DNA of 64,000 nt from positions 1 through 64,000 of the forward strand of contig VJWN01000007.1 in the NCBI GenBank assembly GCA_007644065.1. The letters run 5' to 3'. The DNA comes from Margaritispora aquatica. Its lineage: Eukaryota > Ascomycota > Leotiomycetes > Helotiales > Discinellaceae. The translations under genes were made by a program, and so were the position numbers. The notes under the pieces were generated by a model. That model saw only the letters and a program-made list of their open reading frames with translations. It was not told where the DNA came from and did no database searches. Of this stretch, positions 54,391-64,000 are shown piece by piece; the first letter of the stretch is position 1; each line of letters begins with the position of its first letter.

Positions 54391-57300
54391 ATGGAGAACG
54401 ACAAAGATTTTGTTGAAACCGACGAGAAAGATATTCCCAATCAAGAACATCCAGAAGATCCAAATTCTCAACCCCATCGCATTCAATTCCTAGCAGCTGA
54501 AAAGCCAGATCGCAGCAAGGACGATGGTATCGCTATCCACAATGGGCAACGGTCCCTAAGTGTAGGCTCGGCCTCTAGACGAGCACAGAGTATCGCATCA
54601 CTTCCACCCGTGATCTCCGCCAGAGATCGAAAAATTCGAGAACGAGAGGCAAAGGACGAAAATAAACACGTCGATGTCAGCGAACATCTCATGGCCACTG
54701 ATGAGGTAGCTCGGAAATACAAGACTAATATCAACACCTCTAAACCTGCCGAATCCTTAGGACTAGAATCGGCACAAGCCGCTCAGCTCTTGATCGATCA
54801 TGGCCCGAATAATCTCACCCCTCCAAGTAAGAGACACTGGCTCTTGAAATTCTGGGATTGCCTGTCATCTCTGTTCAATTTACTGTTGATTCTGGCTGGT
54901 ATATTGGAATACATACTGCTAGGCATCGACTTCAAGGGCAACTTCCAAAACGTAAGTCTCCATGCAATGCACAACCCCCTGAACTGAAGAGACCGGCGGC
55001 CAATAGGAGTGCTAATGGATTTGTATAGACATATCTGGGAGCTATTCTGATCATCGTTGCGTTCATCAACGCGTTTATCGAGTTTTATCAGGCTCAAAAG
55101 TCCGAGGCCCTGCTTGAGTCTTTCCTCAACATGATACCACCCAAATGCAAGTGTATCCGTGACGGCAAAATGGAAGAGATCGATGCGATTAATCTGGTCC
55201 CTGGGGATGTGGTATATGTCAAATTAGGCGATAAAACTCCAGCCGACCTTCTGGTGTTCCATTCCTCAGATTGCAAAGTCGACAATTCTTCCTTGACTGG
55301 AGAGTCCGAGCCTCAAGAGAGAGGAAAAGATAACGACATGCAGAACCCCCTGGAGGCAACGAATCTCATGTTCAACAGCACTTCTGTTGTTTCTGGCGAG
55401 GCTTATGGGATCGTTATTCGTACGGGTGACGCCACAGTAATTGGTCAGATTGCATCGTTGACTGCAGGTGAAAACACCATGATCTCTCCCCTTTCTCGCG
55501 AAATCGATAACTTCGTTAAGTTCATTGCAGCTATCGCCATCTTCACTGCTTTGGTATTCTTTGGCGTTGCTTTTCCTGTGAACAATAACAATGTCTCTCT
55601 AGCAATCAATTTCGCCATTGGCATCTTTGTTGCCTTCGTTCCAGAGGGCTTACCAGCAACAGTTACGATGCTTCTCACAATTGCAGCGAAAAGAATGGCA
55701 TCTGAGAACGTCTTGGTCAAGGATCTCAAGGGAGTGGAAACCCTGGGGGCTATCACCCTCTTGGCGACTGACAAAACCGGCACATTAACACGCAATCAAA
55801 TGACAACAACCAACCTATGGACATGTGGCGAGCTCTACGACGTAAGTTACTCCAAGTTCTATTGTTAAAATACACCTTCTAGCAACCTTCAGCGCTAATC
55901 TTACATTACTCCAGACGACCTCAAGCGCGGGTTCTGAGAATAACGTTGTAGCTTCCGTTGACAATCCGGGAGTGTTAGACATCTTGCACATTTCAGCTCT
56001 CTGCTCCCGGGCAAAATTTGATCGCATAGATGTCCCCATGAAAGAGCGTACCATCCTCGGGGACGCCACGGAAACCGGTCTCATCCGATATGCGACAACA
56101 CAGCTTCCTGACTATGATAACCTGGAATCACTGTACCCAAAGGTTTTTGAGATTCCATTCAACTCAGAGAATAAATGGTACATGAGTATCCACAAAAAGG
56201 CTCACCCTAATGGAGGATTGACTCTGTTCATCAAGGGTGCGCCCGAGCGAGTCTGGAAGTTATGTAATCGAATCCTTACCGGAATCGACGGAGCAAGTGA
56301 GAAAATAAACGACACGTTTAAACAAGCATATGATCTTACCTATGAGAATATGGCCAGTCAAGGATATCGGGTTCTTGGTTTCGCAGAACTATACCTGCCT
56401 GGAAACCAGTATCCGCATGATTTCGTATTTGACAAAAAAAGCAAAAATTATCCACAAGGAGACTTCACATTCGTTGGCCTGGCATCTTTACAAGACCCAC
56501 CAAAACATGGTGTCCGCGAAGCGATAGGCAAATGTCGAGAAGCTGGGATCAAGGTCATGATGGTCACGGGTGATCACCCTTTGACTGCTGAAGCTATCGG
56601 TCGAAAAATCAACCTAATGCTCGGTGATACCAAGGATATGGTAGCCAAACGTACAGTAAAAGCTCTCAATGAGATTGATGAGGATGAGTTTAACGCTGTA
56701 GTTATTCATGGTGAACAAATTGAAGGCTTGTCGGATCTTGAATGGGATAATATATTTTGGAAGGACGAGATTATTTTCGCTAGAACTTCGCCGAAGCACA
56801 AATTGGAAATCGTTCGAAGGGCTCAATCGGTATGTACTGATTCTCCTTGCATATAGATATGTGGTTAATTTATTCGTTTTTTTCTCTTCTTTCTCTTGTG
56901 TGAACGCCTAGCTAACGAGACCTCAGATGGGACATATCGTCGGCGTTACAGGTGACGGCGTTAATGATGCACCAGCTCTGAAGAAAGCAGACTTGGGTAT
57001 CTCCATGAACGTTTCTGGATCTGATGTCTCTAAGGAAGCAGCTTCTATGATCCTCCTGGACGACAACTTTGCCAGCACAGTGAAAGGCATTGAGGAAGGC
57101 CGTCTTATCTTCATCAACCTCAAGAAGTCAATTCAGTACACCATTTCACATTCAACTCCCGAGGTCATTCCCAATCTACTCTACGTTATTGTGCCAATCC
57201 CACTGCCTCTCTCCGCCATCTTGATTCTAGTCATCGATCTCGGATTCGAGCTCATTGCTGCGCTGTCATTTGCCTGGGATCCTGCCGAGAGCGAGACTGG

Positions 57301-58138
57301 GTTGATGAAACTACCACCTCGTAAGCCAGTCACACCACACACCTGCAATATCTTTCGTGCCCGGGCGCTCCGTAAATCCAGAGGTAGATTTGATGAAGAG
57401 TCGGGTGTCATCATTCCAGTTGAGGATGAAACAAAGTTTAAGAGATTCTTGCATGGTGTTCGAGAAGTTTTCATCAAGACTTATTGGACCGACAAGTTCG
57501 AAAATACTGGAGCCGAAGTATTGGTTGATGGTCCATTGCTTTCTTGGGCCTACCTTGAGATTGGAATGATTGAAGCTATTGGAGCCCTTCTCTCTTTCTT
57601 CCTTGTGTTACACAGGCGAGGCGTCTCCCCATATGATGCCCGAGTTATGCAACGTGGCTCTGGGGCACCAACAAACTACTGGACCAAAGACGCGGCGGCA
57701 TATAAAGGTATTACAGGCCATGAGCAAGCCGATATCCTCGCGGAGGCACAATCAATGTACTATTGGGCTATCATGACTATGCAGATTTGCAACCTTTTTG
57801 CTTGCAAGGCCCGCCTCAACTTGCCCTTTGGAAAATATATGTTCGCAAACCGTGCAACCTTTTATTGCATTTTCTCTGGCGCAGCTTTGGCAGCTTTCAT
57901 CATATACACTCCTGGTGTTGAGATTGTTTTCAAAACAAGCAAAAGCTTGAGTCCGCTCTATTGGCTGATCCCAATGGCCTTTGGCTTCTTCATTATCGCA
58001 TATGCGAGTTTGAGAATGCTCATCCGAAGAAGATTAACGCCAATTAAGTGGAGCCCGGAGATCGGTGGGTTGCAGATGTATCCTACGATGCACTCGTCAA
58101 AGAGTGCGATGGATCGAAAACTGAGTGCTGGCCAGTGA
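54391..58138 (+). CDS. P2C-type (Na+/K+-ATPase-like) P-type ATPase
   Basis: Exons 54391-54951, 55029-55841, 55915-56829 and 56927-58138, all phase 0, give 1166 residues. Actuator loop: [15 protein letters not shown]. Membrane segment 4: [14 protein letters not shown]. The phosphorylated Asp is D435 in [12 protein letters not shown]. Hinge: [18 protein letters not shown] near residue 771. The block [37 protein letters not shown] closely follows the animal Na+/K+-ATPase and H+/K+-ATPase alpha subunit rather than the fungal ENA pumps or the Pma1 proton pump. Fungal P2C ATPases exist in some ascomycetes and basal fungi, without the beta subunit known from animals. It should pump monovalent cations across the plasma membrane, but the ion is not deducible here. 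The N-terminal 110 residues are a Ser-rich cytoplasmic extension. Confidence 0.94.
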
Positions 58139-58774
58139 TAAGGTGCAACTTTTTTTTGCTGGAGCTTGTAGATCCGACCCGAGCAGATTTTGCTGCAAAA
58201 CATCCGTTATGGCTCTAGAGTAGAGAACATAGCTATTGTACTTTAGATCACAATCAAACGAAACCTAATATCCTACATTAGTTCCTCGAGCGTGATACAG
58301 AAAACTGGAGACTCTATTTCTCATAGTTAAGCGAGCTGCCTAGTAAAATTCTCGCATCATCTGATTGTCGAACATAGTCATTGTGGTTTCAAGAACCTGA
58401 CTGCTCATATATCAAGCAAATAAAGGCGCTGCGGCGAGATGGAAATTAGTTTCTTGAAAGGCGGCTGGAGAATGCAGGTAGTTTAACTCAAAAGATAGTA
58501 TGAAGTTGAGCAAGACAGGTTTTTGAATTGCTTGTTATGTACTCTCTCAGCACCAGCGACAGCAAAAGCCGTTCATACCGGGCTACGTCTCGAACCACAG
58601 CTAAATATACACAGAAGATAATATCCACAAAACACACACAGGCGATCATACATATATACAAGAATGTTCAGTCCTTTCCTTTTTCTGCTCCTCTCTCGTT
58701 CTGCCTTTCCATCGATCGAGACTTCATTCATCACTTAAAAGCACAGAACACTAGACACATTGAGATGTGTGCAT
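58139..58774. other. Intergenic between convergent genes
   Basis: This holds the 3' regions of the ATPase and AA9 genes; no feature was recognised. Confidence 0.5.
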
Positions 58775-60465
58775 CTAGTATCCAGCAGCCTGGAAGTGTC
58801 GCGCATCAGTTGGCATGGGGCTGCCCAGCACAAAGCTACCAGTTGGCTTGGCGTGTCCCTTTCCGCTTGCGTGTCCGGTGCCAGATGGTCTGGTGTGGTG
58901 GTGTGTTGGGTGGGCACCCGCGCTGCGAGTAGCAGTGCCGGTAGCGTGGGCCTTTCCGCTTTGAGCAGAGAACTTGTCCATATCGCGCTGTGCGATGTCG
59001 CGGGCGTGGCGGCGCGCAACGGTGTTAGCGTCATAGGACTTGCCCTCGTGGGAGCTGAAGAAGGATGACAGCCACGAGAGGAGGTCGTTGAGCGTTGTTC
59101 CTTCGGGCTCGGTCACTGAGGAGGTGGTGGACTCAGCGGTCGATGTTGGGGCCGAAGTGGCGATGGTGACGGATGCTGCGGAGGTGGTTTGGATCTCGGC
59201 TGAGACTGAGGCGGAGACGGTGGGCACGGCTGCGTTGACGTTCAGCGCCGAGACAGTGAGGGATGAGGCTGCTGCTACGGCTGTGGACTTGGCCTTGCAT
59301 GCTGACTTTGTCTTCTTGGTTGACGCGGACACGGCAATGGCGGAGGTCTTGGCCTTGCAGGCGGACTTGGACTTCTTGCTGCTGGTTGCAACAGTGCTGT
59401 TGGAGAATGGGGCGGCGGTCACGACGGGGACTTGGGTTGTGACTGCTGCGGCGGCTGAGCTGGTGGAGGCAACTTCGGCTACGGCGGTGGTCTGGAGAGA
59501 GAGTTAGTGATTTGTTTGGTTTAAATGAGATAGTTAAGCGAGGGGATTTACCTCGACAGCGGCGCTGGTCTCAACAACAGCAGCACTGGAAGCAATAACG
59601 GCAGCGCTGGATGCGACGGATGTGGCAGCTGGAACAGCAGACTGGCTCTCGGTAGCAGCTCCAGAGTACAAAGCTGGGCCAGGGATGAGGTAAGAGGCCA
59701 AAGTGGTGTAGATGTTGACGAGAATGCCGGCATCAGTGGCAGTGTACAAAGCCGTTCCGAGAGTTCCTGATGTGGATGGAGTGGCGGTCCCAGTACCAGT
59801 GATCTGGAGGTTAACACACTGTGGGTAGTTTTGAGCTCCGTTCGCCTCGCCCGCTGAGTGGAGAGCGATGATCTCGTGGCGGAGAACGTAGTTACCCGAT
59901 GCAATGTCGCTGGGGATGGTGACGGTCCAGCTGTTGTTGTTGGCGATCAACTGGTCTGATGCCCAGGTTCCTGGTACGACAGAGTCGTCGACGAGGCCAC
60001 CAGCATCAATCTTGAACCACTTGAGGGTGGTCTTGTCAACGGTTGTGCAGTCTCCACCGCAGTCGGCGAGGTAGTCTTATCAAATGGTTAGTTTCAGCCT
60101 CAGGAGATTTCCGAGTAAGTGCACTTACCAATGACTGGGCCGTGGTGGGACTCTGGCCAAGTAGTCCATTGAAGCTCGACCTTTCCACCTGCGGCGACTG
60201 GTGCAGATGCCTTTGCGTTGGTAGCACCCAAGTGACAGATGATATCACTTGAAGCATACTGATCGGGAGTGATTGGTCCTCGTCCCTGATCCTCTGGAAT
60301 TGACCACCCAACGACATCTGGTGCGGATGTCATATACTGGAAGTTGGTATCATAGCCCTGGTAGTAGATTCCATCGGCGACGATTCCAGTAACGAGACCG
60401 TGTGCCGAAACTTGGGAAACGAGAGCAGCGAAGCCGGTGAGGGCGGAGATCTTGGAGAAAGACAT
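58775..60465 (-). CDS. AA9 lytic polysaccharide monooxygenase with long tail
   Basis: Exons 60129-60465, 59552-60075 and 58775-59491 give 525 residues, about twice a bare AA9 domain. The signal peptide ends SQVSA, leaving the copper-binding N-terminal His22 ([11 protein letters not shown]). The second copper His is in [10 protein letters not shown] at the end of exon 1. Exon 2 gives [45 protein letters not shown] and [14 protein letters not shown], all standard AA9 (PF03443). After the domain there is no CBM1. Instead a 260-residue Ala/Ser/Thr/Val linker carries a duplicated KSACKAK segment, a short helical [14 protein letters not shown] block, and a His/Gly/Thr-rich end (THHHTRPSG). The enzyme cleaves cellulose or related glucans oxidatively. 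The tail may attach it to the wall or be processed. TATAA on the minus strand at 60691-60695 may be its TATA box. Confidence 0.93.
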
Positions 60466-61875
60466 GATGGATATGTTTTGAAAGTTTCAAAAATGTTCTT
60501 CGCACAGCGCAAATGAGTTGTGGATAGGTGGTGGTAAAAAAGAAGGTAGTAAATATCGGCCGGCTTCAATCAATGAAGGTGATATTCAAGTGAAAAGAAT
60601 GTAGTCTTGCGACGTGTGAAAGGAACGTGATGAAGAAGCTGAAGTGTGGTGAGGAGTGAGAGAAAAGGCTTGGAAGAAAGAGAAGCTCCCTTATATGTAC
60701 AGTGTAAGATGAAGCGGATCTCCATCTCGGAGGTTTGTCCCCACATGATAGAATGCTTGATGCTTTTGACAAGTGATCTGAGGTGAACCATCTTGATCCA
60801 ATCAGATATTGCCATTGCTTGAATTTTAGATCCCATCACCTCCTGTCCAAGAAGTCCTGCGTATATTTTGTCTTGGATTAAGCGTTTCCGGATGTATACC
60901 GAGCGGCAATGTTCAAGGCATGGTAAGCTTGATAGAGAGCACAAGGGAGCGCAAGGAAGCGCAAGGGGAGGAGGTCGGTGAGATTCCAACAGATAGAAAG
61001 CCACAATCTCCAAAAGCTCTCGCTTCGCGTTTGAAGGAGGCTGCAAAAATATGCACGTAATATATTTCAGCGGGGTCGTATAAATACCCATGTCCAACCG
61101 ATGTTTCGGAACAATAACCACCCATTCACAGCACCGGAATTGATTGTTTCTGGAGCGCCGGTGCTTGGCGGGTAAATATGTTCGAAACATTCGTCCACAT
61201 CGCCATCTTCGCTTGGATAGGGGGGCAGGAGAAGAGGGAGCGGAAAAACCAAAGGGGGCATAGTCAAATTTCCTTGGCTCTTTGCACGCTCGTCAGCTTG
61301 ACGAATTGAGGAGGTCGAGATGTTCTGATGTTTCGTCTGATGTTTTGAGATGATTGGATTGAAAGAGGGGGTTCGTCGGATGGATGACGAAGATGGGAGG
61401 TGAAGGTTTGGTGTAAAAAGCTTGGTAGAGGAGAAAAGATGATTGTGGAGACAATCAAATGAGATTCAAATACATTTGAACTTGATAAGTAAGCATGGAT
61501 TGTTTGAATATGACGGTGATGGTGATGATGGCATAAACTCTCATATTCCTCTTTCTTCGAATTAACTGAATTAACAGTTGAATAATCTGTAAATTTGATA
61601 TGATCGCATCATAAGCGCACCGAACCCATCAGGTTATGAATTGTAGTGAATACCATCCCAAGATAGAATGAGGTGAGATATCGACCACACAATGCCCAAT
61701 TGCCCACGCCAGCTTCTTTTCATCAACATTCTCGGTATATCCCATACAGGGCATCACTTCCTCCTACTAATCGTGAGCATGCCGTCCAAACCACAAACTC
61801 CAACACCAAAACCCAAAGGCACCATATGCCACTTAACCCAGCCCAAAAGAAGTCCCTCCTGCACATAATCCCTCC
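60466..61875. other. Intergenic, AA9 promoter and beyond
   Basis: 1.4 kb. A 206-codon minus frame at 60570-61190 lies in the AA9 promoter and leader and has no protein-like features. Purine- and pyrimidine-rich tracts dominate. No other feature was seen. Confidence 0.5.
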
Positions 61876-62205
61876 TCAGATCTGCCTCGTACCAGCGCCT
61901 CCCTCCGTGAATCCCCTCGCAGCATCCATCTCCTTATCATCGCCCAACACCTCGGCCGTATAATGTGCTCTCTTTAGCTCTTCCCTTTGGAAGCTTTGTC
62001 TGCGCTTCATGTCAGGCTTCCACTCCTCAATTGGAGACACCAGTATTTCGCCATGGGAGTTGCGTCTGCCATCTGCCATTCGAGGTCTGGTGTGTTCGTC
62101 TGGTGGGGAGGAGGTGGTGGTGATGGATGAGTATGACATTGTTGTGGTCTTGGTGGTTGTGGAAGGTGGGAAGTGGACGTGGGCTGAGGATTGGGTTTGT
62201 GCCAT
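61876..62205 (-). CDS. Small conserved-looking basic protein
   Basis: A single exon of 109 residues from the ATG at 62205, although the frame continues upstream to 62364. The N-terminal half is Thr/Ser-rich and probably disordered. The C-terminal half is ordered-looking and charged: GRRNSHGEILVSPIEEWKPDMKRRQSFQREELKRAHYTAEVL, ending EMDAARGFTEGGAGTRQI. The RRQSFQREELKR stretch looks like a short helix with a phosphorylatable Ser and recalls small fungal proteins of unknown function. No signal peptide or membrane segment is present. No role can be given. Confidence 0.62.
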   Translation of the reverse strand: MAQTQSSAHVHFPPSTTTKTTTMSYSSITTTSSPPDEHTRPRMADGRRNSHGEILVSPIEEWKPDMKRRQSFQREELKRAHYTAEVLGDDKEMDAARGFTEGGAGTRQI

Positions 62206-63486
62206 TTCAGTGGGTTGCTGAGAGGCCGTTGTGTATGCCGGGGTTGTTTGGAGTCGATAGGGCTCTAAGGAGAGCTTTGTGTGATTGTGGTTTGTTTTGA
62301 GGTTGTCTTGAATCGTTATAGTAGCAAGATCTGTACTTATAAAGTCAACATCCCACCGCCACACTTACGAGACAGTACCTTTAGAATTCTCTGGATCGGA
62401 ATGTATCGCTGGGGAGTGACAAATAGTTGTTGTGTAAGTTTTGTCTCTGCACTGAATCAATTGTATTGCTGTAGCTTGCTTGCAATGTGTATGTGTAGAG
62501 TAGATGCATACAAGAAAGGCATCTACTCTTTTAAAGCAAGACCAACCCCTCAATTACGAATTGTGGTGGCAACCTGGCCCAGTTAATAAACCACGCAAGA
62601 CCTGTTGGACCGTCCTTGGAAACAGTCTATCCAAATAAGCTGATCGTTACACAGAAGCTGCAGGACAATTGCCGCATCGCCCTGCCTTGTACATTGATGG
62701 CACCCTCACCACTTCGAGACATTATGTTCTCAATCGGATTCCACCCGGCATCCAGTACATACTTCGTGTGACAACATGTGAAATCGTCTTTTCATACTCC
62801 ATGGCTACTGGCTCATCCATTGACGAAAAGCATCTGATCATCCCGCCGCTCAGATCAATTGGCGAATGAGATGTGGGATGATGTGGAAGATCACGCCCGA
62901 AGAACAGGAGATCTTTGCATTCCTCGCCGAAATGATTGACTTGATCTAGATTCCAATGTCTGAGGTTACCCAAGTTTTTCTAGGGTCCAAAAGAGTCTAT
63001 GAAAGTAAGTGCGGGGAAGCTCCAATCCAACTCCCCGTTCTTGACAAGCGAGGGTTGAAGACGTGCAGTGGTGCAGTCGTGCCTTGGTTCGCTTGCCGCT
63101 ATCGTCAGATTTCCCGTCAACAGGCAAAGTAGGGATCCAGAAGAAGGGGCTGGAGTGATGATCTTTCATTCGGCTGGTCCCGTACCATACTTTCACTAAC
63201 TCCGACATAACTAACAGTTCGGCACTTTATATTTGGTATTCCTTCTAGCCTCGTTCAACCTTCGTGTACAAGTTGCAACCACCTATCCAAGCATCAAAGC
63301 GATACGCTTTTCTTCCCGGATACCACGACAAATAACCACCTGCTCAATGATTTGACAAAAGAACAATAGAACAAAGAAATTTAAACAGTCATACTCCTCG
63401 CTATGCATTGGGTATGGGTATAGACTCATATAGACAGTAAAAAGATGTGTGTTGATGAACATATTTCGAAGACTTTTGAAACATGA
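62206..63486. other. Intergenic region
   Basis: 1.3 kb with short frames on both strands (62669-62869 plus, 62722-62973 minus, 62966-63208 minus) that overlap one another and lack splice partners. I do not call a gene. Confidence 0.45.
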
Positions 63487-63985
63487 TCAAGGAGTGCGTG
63501 GTTTCTTCCAATAGTATTGCTAGTGGACTAGTTAGTAAAGATTGGATAATGTGACAAACGGCAAGCCTTACCTTGTGTTGCTTCCGACAATTCCTCAAAC
63601 TAGGTTTTCGTAGTCCATCAACCACTGTGGCTCTTCTTTCCTCATCAGTGTCACGGTCAGGGACATAGTAGTACTCGCTCTCCAGAGCCTTGCCAGCGGC
63701 ATCCTTTCCTTCACGATGAATTTCACCCACACATGGTGCACCATTGAGCAGTCTCCGTAGTTGATCTTTGCTCAGGCCACTCTTCAAATCAGACGGCAGG
63801 TTGTTCAAAATAACGGACAGTGGGGTTGACGACAGGCGAGAGAAGGCAAGCTGGTTCACTACATGATTGATTATTGGGATTGGATCGGATGTAAACTCTG
63901 TGCTGGGACGCGCTTTCGGAGAAGCATATGGTTCGCGACGCGCACGAGCAGCCTCGGGAGATGCATTGGTGGTAAAGGATGCCAT
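63487..63985 (-). CDS. Conserved hypothetical protein ending in QYYWKKP
   Basis: Exons 63572-63985 and 63487-63519 give 148 residues. The 52-base intron is GTAAGG..CTAG with a perfect TACTAAC branch site; the second of two AGs is used because it gives the coding end NCRKQHK|QYYWKKPRTP. The first 40 residues are polar. A compact domain follows, with helices around INHVVNQLAFSRLSSTPLSVILNNLPSD and GLSKDQLRRLLNGAPCVGEIHREGKDAAGK and a short EYYYVPDRDTDEERR strand-turn, suggesting a small winged-helix-like fold. The very basic C-terminus with aromatic residues suggests nucleic-acid binding. I cannot name the family. The start lies only 15 bases from the window's right edge, so its upstream region is not visible. 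Confidence 0.72.
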
Positions 63986-64000
63986 GCGATCAGAGATATT

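Noticed and set aside
60570..61190. 206-codon minus frame upstream of the AA9 gene
   Set aside because: It covers the AA9 promoter and leader, has no motif, hydrophobic core pattern or splice partner, and its composition follows the local pyrimidine tracts.
62669..63208. Possible gene between the two small minus-strand genes near the right end
   Set aside because: Plus and minus frames look equally protein-like, and I could not place splice sites that extend either.
1..64000. Secondary-metabolite gene cluster
   Set aside because: A flavin monooxygenase and a Zn2Cys6 factor are present, but they are 8 kb apart and no polyketide synthase, NRPS, terpene synthase or prenyltransferase was seen.
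1..64000. CRISPR arrays, bacterial operons, phage genes, tRNA and rRNA genes
   Set aside because: None was recognised; the window is eukaryotic. tRNA detection by eye is unreliable, so a tRNA scan would be needed to exclude one.

Overview
The window is one chromosome end of a filamentous ascomycete. It opens with about 18 copies of the TTAGGG-type telomere repeat, read here as CCCTAA. Genes run on both strands and most carry introns of about 48-70 bases with GT..AG ends and CTRAY-type branch points. The gene set (pectate lyase, acetylxylan esterase with a fungal cellulose-binding domain, AA9 monooxygenase, two DUF7730-type proteins, a Zn2Cys6 regulator, TM9SF, Alg1, Gpi8, Msc2-type zinc transporter) fits a plant-associated or litter-degrading Pezizomycotina. 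A leotiomycete (Helotiales) is my best guess, but that is an impression and not a sequence match. All gene models are hand-spliced. For each, the exon lengths add up to a multiple of three and the reading stays open, except where stated.

Layout. 1-4.5 kb: telomere, subtelomeric repeats, an ankyrin-repeat gene, an array of short palindromes, and a secreted beta-lactamase-fold hydrolase. 4.5-6.4 kb: gene-free, with a small inverted-repeat element. 6.4-22.5 kb: a dense block with a coiled-coil protein, pectate lyase (PL3), Gpi8, a histidine-phosphatase-fold protein, a flavin monooxygenase, an Lcp5/neuroguidin-like protein, a TM9SF nonaspanin and a CE5-CBM1 acetylxylan esterase. 22.5-31 kb: accessory region with a cysteine-rich secreted-protein locus that carries an in-frame stop, a Zn2Cys6 transcription factor with CGG palindromes upstream, a cell-surface protein and a small membrane protein. 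31-40 kb: Alg1, an Msc2-like zinc transporter, a small cysteine-motif ORF, a TPR protein. 40-52 kb: accessory region with two DUF7730 paralogues, a secreted zincin protease split into eight exons, an AT-rich inverted-repeat transposon, a seven-exon secreted cysteine-rich protein, an Arg/Ser-rich coiled-coil gene built from repeated phase-1 exons, and an HsbA-like gene. 52-64 kb: an animal-type P2C cation ATPase, an AA9 monooxygenase with a long unusual tail, and two small conserved-looking proteins.

How the genes fit together. There is no operon and no polyketide, NRPS or terpene gene cluster. The secreted enzymes (PL3 on pectin, CE5 on acetylated xylan, AA9 on cellulose) act on the same plant wall but sit 10-50 kb apart. 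Housekeeping genes for the secretory route (Gpi8, Alg1, TM9SF) are interspersed. The most unusual material is the set of intron-rich secreted proteins at 23-24 kb and 41-46 kb, whose short exons make them easy to miss.
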